From JAFAGX01 sp963759875 (GTDB lineage: Bacteria > Acidobacteriota > Terriglobia > Terriglobales > Acidobacteriaceae), in the NCBI GenBank assembly GCA_963759875.1, contig CAVXBB010000005.1, positions 620,001 through 684,000 of the forward strand: 64,000 nucleotides of DNA. The letters run 5' to 3'. Below are positions 41,555 to 51,868 of this stretch, one piece after another. The translations under genes and the position numbers were made by a program. Below the pieces are notes generated by a model. That model worked only from the letters and a program-made list of their open reading frames with translations, was not told the DNA's origin and searched no databases. Position 1 is the first letter of the stretch; the number at the start of each line of letters is the position of its first letter.

Positions 41555-44500
41555 CTAGAACTCGAACCTCACACCAACTTGCCCGTGTCGCGGCGTACTT
41601 CCCATCGCGGTAGATGAGATTTGCCCAAACGTTGAGTCGCCCCACAGGTTGTCCGGCATTGCGAAGCGAGGAGTATTGAAGAAATTGAAGAATTCCGCGC
41701 GAAGTTCCAGTCTCATACCTTCCCGCGGTATGAATGCTTTCTCAAATGAAAGATCGATGTTGTGGATTCCGTCAACACGCAAGTTGGAGAAGAACCGCGG
41801 CGCATTTCCTGGTTGCTCGTATCCCGGATTGGCGAAACACAACGGATTGAACACACTCACCGGATTCGCAGAAGATGCGCTCAACGCGGATTCATGCGCG
41901 CTAATGCCGCTGCTGGGATTGCAAACGACGTTTGGCCTTTGGTTGCCGTCATCGAGGGTCGCCTGTGACATGCCGATGTCGATCGGCTGACCTGATTGTT
42001 CGGTCACAATGGTGGAAATCGTCCAGCCTCCCACGACTCCATCGAGAATTCGGTTCATGTCGCGCCCGATCCATAGGCCGCGGCCGACCGGCACGTCCAC
42101 AATCATGGCCAATGCCAAACGATGCGGTGCATCATTCGCGCTGATCGAGTGCTCCGCTTTCAAGTTGTCCAACTCCTGAGGATTGTCGTAGGTCAGGCCA
42201 CCAATCCACGCATTGCGCCCGGCCGAAGAATCATCGGTAGATTTCGCATACGTGTAACCGCCTTCAAAGCTGATGTAATGCGAAGCCCGCTTCTGGAAGC
42301 GGATCTGCAGCGCGTTGTAGAAGGACTCCGCTTCGAGCAGCGGCAATCCCTCGAACGGTCCGTCAAATTGAGGATACGGCCGCAGCAAGTTAATCAATGG
42401 AATCTGAGCATTGTTGTACTGCGAGTCAGGCTCATTGAAAATTGCGTTTGGGCCCAAGAACAACGGCTGAAAGGGATTGTTCGCCGGATTGTGCAACTCG
42501 TTATAGAGGTCTTGCGTGTCGTATTGCTGGCGTATCGCCGATGGGATGAAGTTGCGGTCGCGAGTTGTTACTCCGCTCGCCCCACCTGAGCCGCCCCACG
42601 GCAGATGCGTGCTGTGGTTTGCCGAGTAATCAGCGGAAATCACCAGCTGTCCAGGAAGCAATTTTTGTATGCCGAGACTCCACTGATAAATATCTGCGTT
42701 CTGCGCCTGCGTAGTTCCCAAATCGTTCTGGTTTGGCAATCCCCAGTTGGCGAGCGCCCCATATTTTCTGCCCTGCGGCGGTTGCAAACCTGCCGGAAAT
42801 GGATTCTCCAGACTTGCATACTGGCTGGCGAAATTGTCTTGGCTAAAAAAGATGCTCGCGTCTTTTCGAAATGCCGTACCCGCATATTGAAAATTCGTGG
42901 CAACATTCATGCCGTAATAAATCCCTGCGCCGCCGCGCAACACAGTGTTCGAACCAAGCCGATAAGCAAAGCCCACTCGCGGAGCCAGATTGTTCCGATC
43001 CACCGGCACAGTGCGATTCCCAGGAGTGGCAAAAATCGTGGTTCCTTTCAGCGGGCCAGAAATCAGCGGCAGCCCCGGCACCGTGATTCCGCTGTTGCCG
43101 TTAAAATCGCTGAACTGGATCCGGTTGTAACGTTCGTCATACGGCGTGCTCCATTCATAACGCAATCCGACATTGACCGTCAGCCGAGATGTTAGCCGCC
43201 AATCATCCTGCGCATAAAACGCGGTTTCCTTCGATTTGTTGAAGACCATGGGATCAATTTCGATCCCGCCGTAATCTCCAAGTCCAATAAGAATGTCGGC
43301 GAACGGATTACCTTGAACCGAGCTGATCTCATCAGCCTCGCCCACCGTCTGCTGCGTCACCGATTGTGCAAAATGAAAATATCCACTGGGATAATTCGGC
43401 TCCTGAAAATTGTTGTAGAAAAGCCGTTGTTCTCCTCCGAACTTGAAGTTGTGCTTGCCCTTGCTCCACACCAGCGCGGCGGAGTAGTCATACTGTTTGT
43501 GATTGAATTTTGTGTCGATGCAGCATTGGTCATAAATAGAGGTCCATGGAGAATCCACCAGGATCGCAGGCATGCGCGAAATTCCCGGATTTGCGTTGTC
43601 GAGTAAGCTCGGAAAGCCCACCGAGCTAGCGCTGGGATAATTCGTGAATGCCGGCGCATTCACCTGATCAATCGAAAACCGACCGGTAAGAAGCAAGGTT
43701 GGCCGCAAATTCCAGTCGTATTGCACACTTCCGTTATTTACGCCTACGATGTTGCTGTTCCCATCATTAAATTCCGAATCTCCAAAAACCGTTGGGAGCC
43801 GCGGTTGAAGAATGCGCATGACTGTACCGGCCAGCCAAATGAGTTGTGTTGGAGACTTGCTCATCGAGTTTGACGTCGAACTGAAGCCCTCGGGAGGTTG
43901 AATTAGTATTGTCGCGGAAATTGTTCGTGCCATCCGGATTGCCCGGCTGATTCGGCAAAGGGTAGAGATTAAGAATTTTCTCTCCGACCGTGTCCCACCA
44001 TTGTTTCCCGATCTTGTTGCCCGGAAACTGCGGCCGGTTCTGCAGTAAGTTGACCTTGTCACCTGGCGCCTGGTAAGGATTGAAGATGGTGTTCGGGACA
44101 ATGTTCCCCGAATAAGGATCGGTAATCAGCGTTTGGGAGAAATCGCCCTGCCGCTCAGCAGCTGTGGGAACAGTTGCCACAATGTTGACGGGATCCGTTT
44201 CAAGCACCCGCTCGATATCGACAAAGAAAAAAGTCTTATTCTTCTGGATCGGTCCGCCAAGCGACACGCCATACTGATTGCGCGAATGGTCCGGCCGTGG
44301 CAGCCCAGCCTGGTTGCTGAAGAAATCGTTGGCGTCAAATACTCCTCGCTGCCCGAACCACCAGGCACTGCCGTGGAGGGCGTTGGTTCCGCTCTTCAAT
44401 GCCATGTTGACGACAGTCCCGCCGTCGCTGCCGAATTCGGCGGAGAAACTGTTGTTCTGAACTTTGAACTCCTGCACCGCTTCAACCGAAGGCTCGTAAT

Positions 44501-45167
44501 AAATGTTGGAATTGCCGCCCTCGCCTTCTTCGGGAGCGCTGATCAAGGCGCCATCCAGGCGAACTTCGGCCGTGGCATTGCGTTGACCATTCGAAACAAA
44601 GTTCGTGCCGGTCGGATAATTGTCAGCAGTTCCTGATCCTGCGGTCTCACTCACGCCAGCATTCAAGAACACCAACCCAAAAAAACTGCGATTCAATAAC
44701 GGAATCTCTTTCACATATTCGTTTGTAACATCGGTTCCCAGCGAGGCACTTTCCGTGTCCAACAATGGCGCCGCTTCCCTCACTTCAACCGTCGTGGTCG
44801 TCCCTGCGGGTCGCATGCTGAAATTGAGGCTGGTTTCTTGATCGACGGCCAGCACAATGCCCTTTTGCTCCACCATCGCGAAGCCTGGAGCCTCGGCCCG
44901 GACGGTGTATGTGGAAGGTCGAAGCGCTCGCAGAATGTAGGTGCCAGCCCGATCGGTCCTTGCGACCTGCGAAATGTTCGTTCCAACGTCCCTGAGCGTG
45001 ATAGTGGCGTTCGGTATAGCAGCGCCGGTGGCGTCAGTCACATTGCCGCGAATTTGGGCTTGAAAGCTCGCTTGGCCGCAGAGTATGCCGGGCTGCAACA
45101 GAACGGATGCAAAAAGCAGACCGACTACGAAGCGAATCGCTGAACCGCTGGTGCCCGGATGCCGCAT
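41555..45167 (-). CDS. Oar-like TonB-dependent outer-membrane receptor with carboxypeptidase-regulatory domain (one frame break)
   Basis: Outer-membrane beta barrel of about 1200 residues for uptake of large substrates. Signal peptide, then the regulatory domain (QIRGNVTDATGAAIPNATIT, GTYILRALRPSTYTVRAEAP), plug (EIPLLNRSFFGLVFLNAGVS) and barrel (FFVDIERVLETDP, NLAPRVGFAYRLGSNTVLRG, SFEKAFIPREGMRLELRAEF), ending with HGQVGVRFEF and terminal Phe. The frame breaks near 43800 (RYSHAHS then RLPTVFGDSEFNDG). It is the first gene of the glycosidase block, so it probably imports the oligosaccharide these enzymes act on. No SusD partner is present, as usual for Acidobacteriota. Confidence 0.9.
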
Positions 45168-45332
45168 ACAGACCTCCGTGGACTTTCGCAGCTATATTTC
45201 GTATGCTTACGGTTCATAACTATTGCTTTCGACCAGATGCGCTGTCAAGCGAAAACTTCGAGCCTCCGCGGCTACCGCCAGCTTCACGAGTCTCGCTGCT
45301 GCGCGACGGCTACGTCTCACCTTCCACCAAGC

Positions 45333-45641
45333 TCAGTACTCCAGCACTTCATAGAGTTCGAGCCACGTGTCTTCCATATATTGTTTCTGCTGATCGTAGA
45401 GTCGCGTGTGCTCGGGGCTGTTCTCGATGAACTTCAGCGCCTCTTCGGCTGCGGCCAGGCTCTGAAACCGCGCTTGCCAGATCAGAGTGTTGCCCGGTTC
45501 TCGGCTCGCCAAGGGAGTCATGCGTTCTCCCTTGATAAGAATGCCTTGATGCTCGAATCCGGCAAACTGTTTTTCGAGCTCCATAAACTCCGGCTTCTTG
45601 CCGGTCTGAAAGCGCTGAATGATTCTCATAACGACGGCCAT
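45333..45641 (-). CDS. Small hypothetical protein, NIPSNAP/Dabb-like ferredoxin fold
   Basis: About 102 residues (AVVMRIIQRFQTGKKPEFME, EKQFAGFEHQGILIKGERMT, LIWQARFQSLAAAEEALKFI, DTWLELYEVLEY). The alternating pattern suggests a dimeric alpha-beta barrel as in NIPSNAP or antibiotic-monooxygenase-like proteins, but no catalytic residues are evident. Start ATG 45641 lies 8 nt after GGGAGG. It sits between the divergent sugar operons, so it may belong to the locus. Confidence 0.6.
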   Translation of the reverse strand: MAVVMRIIQRFQTGKKPEFMELEKQFAGFEHQGILIKGERMTPLASREPGNTLIWQARFQSLAAAEEALKFIENSPEHTRLYDQQKQYMEDTWLELYEVLEY

Positions 45642-45853
45642 GTAGTTCGCCTCCCAAATTGTGTGCAAACAAGACTGCACGTGACGTGTAAACCCGTCAC
45701 ACCTCTGACACGGACTGCCGTGATATTAACAGTGGCTGGGGCAAAAGAACTGAATGCGCCCACGGCAAGAAAGTTTCCAAACGCGCGATACGCGTCCCGC
45801 GTGCTCAAAGTTGACGACAGCTCGACTCCGCTGCCGTTGAGGAGCGTCGAATC

Positions 45854-46957
45854 ATGAAAACTCGTTTTATTGCTCCGATCATAGCCGTGGGCCTCGTAAT
45901 CATGGCCTGCTTGTTCTTTCGACCATCAAGGGCCACGTCGCAAACCTCAAACGAAGAGACCCTTCATCAAGCCTTAGAGGCGTTCGCCGCCATACAACCC
46001 ATCGACGTCCACGTGCACGTGTTCAAGACCGACCCCGCCTTTCAGGCCATGCTGCAACATCTGAACCTGAAATTGATGAACATTCTCGTGGTGGACGACA
46101 CCTTGTCCTATCGCAAACAGCTTCAACCGCAGATCGACGATGCTTTAGCCCTCGTGCGGTCAAGCCATGGTCACGTGGCTCTGTGCACCACTTTTGATCC
46201 GTACAAATTCAATGAGCCATCATTCGATGCCGAGAGCATTAAGCAGATCAATCGAGATTTCGCCGATGGCGCCGTCGCGGTCAAAATCTGGAAGAACATC
46301 GGCATGGAAATCAAGAATGCGGATGGCAAGTACATCATGGCTGATGATCCAAAATTTGAGCCGATTTACAAGGACATTGCCCAGCATGGCAAAACGCTGA
46401 TGGCCCATCTTGCCGAGCCCGATGTCGCGTGGGGACCACCCGACCCGTCTGACCCCTCGTGGTCTTATTATCAAGAAAATCCGCAGTGGTTCCTCTACAA
46501 AAAGCCGGGATTCCCCTCGAAGCAGGAAATTCTGAACGCGCGCGATCATATCCTTGCCGAGAATCCTAAACTTCGCATGGTGGGAGTGCATTTGGGCAGC
46601 ATGGAAAAAAGCCTCGACAATATCGCCGCCCATTTTGACCGTTATCCGAATTTCGCCGTCGATACGGCCGCTCGCATGGAATACCTGATGATGGCGCCTC
46701 CAGAAAAAGTGCGGGCGTTTCTCATCAGGTACCAGGATCGTGTGCTGTACGGCACCGATCTTGACCTGCTCGCTACCGCAGATGTTCAGGAATCATTGAA
46801 GGAATGGCAATCGACCTACGCGCGCGATTGGAGATTCCTGGCGACCGACGAAACTTTCGAATCGGGCGGCATCAAGGTGCACGGTTTGAAATTACCCGAG
46901 CCGGTATTGCAGAAGATATACCGCACCAATGCCATTCATTGGATTCCGGGGCTGTAA
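45854..46957 (+). CDS. Exported amidohydrolase-superfamily protein (Amidohydro_2)
   Basis: TIM-barrel metal-dependent hydrolase of 367 residues. N-terminal signal or anchor (IIAVGLVIMACLFFRPSRAT). Metal motif IDVHVHVFK, then GAVAVKIWKNIGMEI (Lys), GKTLMAHLAEPD (His), RMVGVHLGSM (His), and VLYGTDLDLL (Asp), which is the full amidohydrolase metal set. Members include lactonases and decarboxylases; in a sugar locus, hydrolysis of a sugar lactone is an attractive guess. First gene of the plus-strand sugar operon; the next gene starts 14 bp later. Confidence 0.85.
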   Translation: MKTRFIAPIIAVGLVIMACLFFRPSRATSQTSNEETLHQALEAFAAIQPIDVHVHVFKTDPAFQAMLQHLNLKLMNILVVDDTLSYRKQLQPQIDDALALVRSSHGHVALCTTFDPYKFNEPSFDAESIKQINRDFADGAVAVKIWKNIGMEIKNADGKYIMADDPKFEPIYKDIAQHGKTLMAHLAEPDVAWGPPDPSDPSWSYYQENPQWFLYKKPGFPSKQEILNARDHILAENPKLRMVGVHLGSMEKSLDNIAAHFDRYPNFAVDTAARMEYLMMAPPEKVRAFLIRYQDRVLYGTDLDLLATADVQESLKEWQSTYARDWRFLATDETFESGGIKVHGLKLPEPVLQKIYRTNAIHWIPGL

Positions 46958-46971
46958 TTAAGGGGAGAGTC

Positions 46972-49494
46972 ATGAGTACGAAACGTCTTACTAATAACTT
47001 TGGGGTTGCCGTAACACTCGTTGTTCTTGCCTTCTTTTCTGCTACCGCGCTGGGGCAAACTGTCGCGCCAATTCAGAATCGCTGGCTGACGGTCTCAGTT
47101 CGCCCTGACGCGTCATTCGAGCTTCGCAGTGCCAACCTGAAAGGTGCTGTTCTTGCTGCCCGGGTCGGCGCTGAGGTCGATCACGAGTGGATTTATTCAA
47201 CCAGTTACCCGAAACATCAGGCCGCAGCGTCCACCTTTCACGATGCGCTCGGTGATGGCAATCAACTGCAAGCCTCATTCACCGGCCTTACCGGCAAGCC
47301 CGATCTCAAGTACACGCTCCAGCTATACAATGACCGGCCATATGGAACTGTGCAGGTTGAAGTCATAAATACCGGGCGCGAACCGATCACAGTGCAAGAC
47401 ATTCGCATGATGGACGTGATTGGTGAGCCACGCGTCAATTTGGGTGCACCCGAGAACACTGAACGCGTGCTTTCGGATAGCTATAGTGAAGATCGTCCGC
47501 CGCTTCACATTTATGATCTCGGAAAAGCTCCGGCGTATTCTGGCGAGGACGATCTCGGCAAAACTCCCAGCAACTTGCATCTTGCAGTAGGCAGCCAGCT
47601 CATCTACAACCGCCAAAGCAAATTCAGCTTGCTTCTGGCTACGTTCACATCCGACCGATGGCTGACCATTATGCATTTGCACACCGCACAACCCGCCAGC
47701 GGTGTGCGGGTTGCCTCCTATACCGTCGATTCCACGGGTACCACGGAAATCATGAAAGGAGAATCGCTGCGCGATGATCCCGTTTCCGACCAGATCGAAC
47801 TAAGCCTTCCCGTGCCAGCCGGTGCTCAAATTTCCTCTGAAAGACTTGCGTTCTCAGTAAGCCAGGATTATCACGCTCAGCTCGAAAATTACGGCGAGGC
47901 CATCCGATTGCTCTACAAGCCACGAATACCCGCTGCCGCTCCCTGGGGCTGGTGGAGTTGGACCGCGTACTATTTCGGATTGTCGCAAGCAACCGCTCTC
48001 ACCAATGCTGAGTGGCTCTCGGAAAACCTCAGAGATCTCGGATTCGATTACTTCCACATTGATGATGGCTATTCGTATTCCGACGGCGAGTACACCACAG
48101 CCAATGCAGCTCTATTTCCCGAAGGAATGGGCGCGTTCGGTCAAAAGATTTGTGGGCTTGGTTTGAAGTTTGCCGTGTGGACTGCGCCATTCCGCGTCTC
48201 ACAAAGGGCTTGGGTTTACCAGAATCACCCGGAGTGGCTGGTACATGATGGACAGGGCAAACCCATCCAGATCGGCTTTGTCGAATCCAGTCGCGACCCA
48301 CTCTACGTCCTTGACCCGACTCATCCCGGAGCGCAGGAATACATTCGCAATACTTACAAGACCATGACTCGGGAGTGGGGCGTTCGTTACATCAAGCTCG
48401 ATTTTATGGATGACACCGACATCGAAGGCTTTCGTTATCAGCCGAATGTCACCGCCTTGCAAGCAGAACGAATTGGGCTGCAGACGATTCGCGATGCCGT
48501 CGGCGATAACGTTTTGCTCGATAAAGACGGCAGTCCGATGCTCAATACTGTGGGCCTCACGGAGCTTGGCCGCACTTCAACCGACACCGGTCATTCGTTT
48601 CAAGGCGACAAAGAAGATGCGACCGGCATCGCCGCGCGATATTACATGAACAACAATTTCTACATCGCCGATCCCGATGCTTTCACCGTGGCAAAGCAAT
48701 TGATTACTGACCATATCTGGCATCAATCCAAAACCCCGCTTAGCCTGGATGACGCCGAAGTTTCCATCACCCTGGCCGCGATCGCCGGCGGCATGTTTGA
48801 AATTGGCGACGATCTGCCCACTCTGGGCGCGGATCCCGATCGTGTGAATCTGATTCGCAACCGTGACCTGCTCGATATGGTGCGACTGCGGCGTGCCGCA
48901 ACCCCGCTCGATCTGATGACCTATGCTCCCGAAGACGAGCAGCCCAGCGTTTTTCTCCTGCACGAGGACAAGCGTCAATCGATGCTGACTGTCTTCAATT
49001 GGACCGACAGCCCACGTTCACATCAATTCAAACTCGACGACCTTGGTCTTGCCACGAGTGGTTCCTATTCCACCTCCGACGTTTTCCATCAGGACCGACC
49101 CCTAACGCTCAGTAACGGAATAGTCCGAATCGACAATCAGCCGGCGCATTCCGTGCGGTTGATCAAAATTAGCGACACTTCAGTGCAACCGGTCGCGCCC
49201 TCCGTAACGTTGCAGGCTCCCACTGAGGTCCAACTCGGAGTCTCGGCGCACTTCTCGGCCGCTGCCCCGGATTCCGCCCCGGCTTTGGCGTGCCATTGGA
49301 ACTTTGGCGATGGCATCTCGGCGCAGGGTCCGTCTGTTGATCATGCCTACACTCGCAACGGGGTTTACACGATCACGCTGAAGGCCGACGGTCTGAACGG
49401 TACGTCGACGACTCAGAGCTCTTCAATCACAGTTCAAGGGGAGATAAGAACGACTTACGATCCGGAAAATGCGCGTAGGCGTGATGAGCGTTGA
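46972..49494 (+). CDS. Secreted alpha-galactosidase-like glycoside hydrolase (GH36/27 clan) with C-terminal PKD domain
   Basis: 840 residues; start ATG 46972 after GGGGAGAG, with a signal peptide (VAVTLVVLAFFSATALGQ). N-terminal beta domain, then the barrel: APWGWWSWTAYYFGLSQATA, LGFDYFHIDDGYSYSDGEYT, LKFAVWTAPFRVSQRAWVYQ, GVRYIKLDFMDDTDIEGF. The K-L-D-F motif holds the expected nucleophile Asp of GH-D clan enzymes. A beta-sandwich follows, and finally a PKD domain (CHWNFGDGISAQGPSVDHAY). The substrate is likely an alpha-galactoside or related alpha-linked sugar. Second gene of the operon. Confidence 0.9.
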   Translation: MSTKRLTNNFGVAVTLVVLAFFSATALGQTVAPIQNRWLTVSVRPDASFELRSANLKGAVLAARVGAEVDHEWIYSTSYPKHQAAASTFHDALGDGNQLQASFTGLTGKPDLKYTLQLYNDRPYGTVQVEVINTGREPITVQDIRMMDVIGEPRVNLGAPENTERVLSDSYSEDRPPLHIYDLGKAPAYSGEDDLGKTPSNLHLAVGSQLIYNRQSKFSLLLATFTSDRWLTIMHLHTAQPASGVRVASYTVDSTGTTEIMKGESLRDDPVSDQIELSLPVPAGAQISSERLAFSVSQDYHAQLENYGEAIRLLYKPRIPAAAPWGWWSWTAYYFGLSQATALTNAEWLSENLRDLGFDYFHIDDGYSYSDGEYTTANAALFPEGMGAFGQKICGLGLKFAVWTAPFRVSQRAWVYQNHPEWLVHDGQGKPIQIGFVESSRDPLYVLDPTHPGAQEYIRNTYKTMTREWGVRYIKLDFMDDTDIEGFRYQPNVTALQAERIGLQTIRDAVGDNVLLDKDGSPMLNTVGLTELGRTSTDTGHSFQGDKEDATGIAARYYMNNNFYIADPDAFTVAKQLITDHIWHQSKTPLSLDDAEVSITLAAIAGGMFEIGDDLPTLGADPDRVNLIRNRDLLDMVRLRRAATPLDLMTYAPEDEQPSVFLLHEDKRQSMLTVFNWTDSPRSHQFKLDDLGLATSGSYSTSDVFHQDRPLTLSNGIVRIDNQPAHSVRLIKISDTSVQPVAPSVTLQAPTEVQLGVSAHFSAAAPDSAPALACHWNFGDGISAQGPSVDHAYTRNGVYTITLKADGLNGTSTTQSSSITVQGEIRTTYDPENARRRDER

Positions 49495-49548
49495 CGCGCG
49501 TTGCGCGATGCCCGTTTCACCATTGAGAGAGCGCAGTTCGAAAAAACT

Positions 49549-50364
49549 ATGAGCGACTGCGGCAAAAACATTCGGCTGAGACGTATTCTTGGCAATCCAG
49601 ATCGACGCGCATTGGTTGTAGCGTTTGATCATGCGCTGGTACTCGGCCCGATTGCAGGGACAGAAGATCCTCTCCGCCAGATTCGCCGTTTTTGCGAAGC
49701 CAAGGTCGACGCGGTTCTGCTGAACCTGGGATTAATCCGGCAATTCACTCAAGCACCTTTGAACATCGAAATCCCGCCTCTGATCGCGCGAATTGACTGG
49801 ACTACCGTCTGGGCCGTCATGCGCGATGGCGGGAAAGGCGAACTGCGCAGTTCTCTAATTGCGCGCCCGGAAGAAGCCCTCTGCCATGGCGCCGACGCCG
49901 TCCTCACATACATGGTTGTCGGCACCGGAGATACTGATTTCGAAGCCAAAGAAATCACTCGCAATGCTGACGTGGCGCGCGAATGCGAACGCGTTGGAAT
50001 CCCCTTGATCGTCGAGTGTCTGGCACGCGGCAACCAGGTAGAAAATCCCGGCGATCCGAAGTGGCTCAACCTGCATACGCGCATGGCAGTCGAACTCGGT
50101 GCCGATGCTATAAAAACTGACTACAGCGGCGATGCCGATACCATGCGCGCTGTCGTCAAGGGGTGCCCAATTCCAATTCTGGTTCTTGGTGGCAGCCGCC
50201 AAGCTTCCGACAAAGACGCTCTCGAAGTTGTTCGCGGAGCCGTATCGGCGGGAGCGGCCGGCGTTTTCTTCGGCCGCAATGTGTTCCAGTCCGATAACAT
50301 GCAATCCTTTCTGCAGCAGGCACGAACGATTCTGGACGGCCCTGCGCATGCGAGATCGATTTGA
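49549..50364 (+). CDS. DhnA/LsrF-type class I aldolase
   Basis: 271 residues from ATG 49549. TIM-barrel Schiff-base aldolase of the DeoC/FbaB/LacD group: RALVVAFDHALVLGPIAG, LIARPEEALCHGADAVLTYM, LIVECLARGNQVENPG, the Schiff-base Lys in GADAIKTDYSGDADTMR, ILVLGGSRQASDKDALEVVR, AGAAGVFFGRNVFQSDN. In the operon with a sugar kinase and isomerase, it probably cleaves the phosphorylated ketose. Class I replaces the class II FucA/RhaD type usually seen in such pathways. Eleven bases separate it from the kinase gene. Confidence 0.88.
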   Translation: MSDCGKNIRLRRILGNPDRRALVVAFDHALVLGPIAGTEDPLRQIRRFCEAKVDAVLLNLGLIRQFTQAPLNIEIPPLIARIDWTTVWAVMRDGGKGELRSSLIARPEEALCHGADAVLTYMVVGTGDTDFEAKEITRNADVARECERVGIPLIVECLARGNQVENPGDPKWLNLHTRMAVELGADAIKTDYSGDADTMRAVVKGCPIPILVLGGSRQASDKDALEVVRGAVSAGAAGVFFGRNVFQSDNMQSFLQQARTILDGPAHARSI

Positions 50365-50374
50365 TCGATCAAAT

Positions 50375-51868
50375 ATGAGTCTCCTCGCGATCGATATCGG
50401 ATCAAGCGCCTGCAAAGCCGTAACATTCAAAAGCAACGGACAAATCCTCGCGCAACACTCAGTAAAATATTCACCCGCCTTTCCCCAACCTTCACACGCC
50501 GAGATGGATCCCGAGGTTTTTTGGAATGCGGTTTGCGCTTGCACTCAAGCAGTTACAAAGGGCCTCTCGGACTGCGTTCAGGCATTATGTCTGAGCTCGC
50601 ATGGAGAGACTTTCGTTCCGGTAAACAAAGCAGGCGAGGCAATTGCGCCGGCAATCCTTAACCAGGACAACCGCGCGACCGCCGAAGCGAAATGGCTTGA
50701 ACAGCAATTGGGTCCTAAACAGCTGTTCCAAATCACCGGCCTCGTAAGCCACTCAATGTATCCTCTCCCGAAGATTCTCTGGTTGCGTAAACATCAGCGA
50801 GAAATCTTTTCTTCGGCCACGAGCTTCGTCACACCGATCGGCTACATTTTTCTCCGCCTCGGCTTGCCGGCATACGCCGACTATTCTCTTGCTTCGCGTT
50901 ATCTCGCTTTCAATGTCTGCGAGCAGCGCTGGGCGGAAGATATTCTCGAAGCCGCCGGTTTGAATTCCGATCGCCTGCCTATGCCTGCACCTGCGGGAAC
51001 AATTGTGGGTAGACTTGCCAGCGTCTCGGCAACCCAACTCGGATTGCCATCAGGAACGCCCGTTGTCCTCGGCGGACACGATCAGCCCTGCGGCGCTCTC
51101 GGCGTCGGAGTAATTGCTGCAGGTCAGGTAGCGGACTCGATGGGAACCTATGAGTGCTTACTTGCTGCTGCAGACAGCCCAAGCCTAAACGATACCGCCC
51201 TGGCAGGTTCGCTTAACTCTTATTGTCACGTCGTTCCCGACAAATTTGTAACTATCGCGTTTTTTCCATCCGGGATCATGCTGAAGTGGTTTCATGATCT
51301 TCTGTATGGCGGAACTGCAAGCGCTCTGGAAGCTGAGCACTACGCATCGATGGAAGCAAGCGCCCCGCATGGCCCCACCGGCCTTTGCATTACTCCAAAC
51401 TTGATCGGCACCTGCAATCCCGATTTCAATCCTGACGCTCGTGCGCTCATCTATGGACTCAATCCGGAAATCGGCCGCGCGGAGATCTACAAAGGCATTT
51501 TAGAAGGATTAGCTTGCGAGCTTTCGATCATCACAAACCTGCTTGGCACCGCGGTTGGCAACTTCCAAGATGTTCATGTCACCGGAGGCGGCGCGCGTTC
51601 CGAACTCGGCTTGAGGTTGCGAGCGGCCCTGACGGGCAAACATTTGCACGTCATGCGCTGTCCGGAAGCCGTATGTCTCGGCGGAGCAATACTCGCCGGG
51701 GTCGCCCTAGGCGAATACAGAGACATTGAGGAAGCAGTCCAGCAACTCGTGCACGAAGCAGCCGTCGTCGAGCCGAATGCAGAAACCGCTTCGGACTATG
51801 CCCGGCAATTCAAACAGTACCAATGTTTTCGTTCGTCATTAGCCACGCTATCAAAGGAGGAACGGTGA
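50375..51868 (+). CDS. FGGY-family carbohydrate kinase
   Basis: Phosphorylates a sugar or ketose in the cytosol. 497 residues from ATG 50375. Motifs: LLAIDIGSSACKAVTFKSNG, LCLSSHGETFVPVNKAGEAI, PAILNQDNRATAEAKWLEQQ, VVLGGHDQPCGALGVGVIAA, and the C-terminal FGGY-like DVHVTGGGARSELGLRLRAA with RCPEAVCLGGAILAG. Closest in feel to xylulose/fuculose-type kinases; the exact sugar cannot be told. Its stop codon overlaps the GTG start of the next gene (GGTGA), a translational coupling sign. Confidence 0.92.
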   Translation: MSLLAIDIGSSACKAVTFKSNGQILAQHSVKYSPAFPQPSHAEMDPEVFWNAVCACTQAVTKGLSDCVQALCLSSHGETFVPVNKAGEAIAPAILNQDNRATAEAKWLEQQLGPKQLFQITGLVSHSMYPLPKILWLRKHQREIFSSATSFVTPIGYIFLRLGLPAYADYSLASRYLAFNVCEQRWAEDILEAAGLNSDRLPMPAPAGTIVGRLASVSATQLGLPSGTPVVLGGHDQPCGALGVGVIAAGQVADSMGTYECLLAAADSPSLNDTALAGSLNSYCHVVPDKFVTIAFFPSGIMLKWFHDLLYGGTASALEAEHYASMEASAPHGPTGLCITPNLIGTCNPDFNPDARALIYGLNPEIGRAEIYKGILEGLACELSIITNLLGTAVGNFQDVHVTGGGARSELGLRLRAALTGKHLHVMRCPEAVCLGGAILAGVALGEYRDIEEAVQQLVHEAAVVEPNAETASDYARQFKQYQCFRSSLATLSKEER

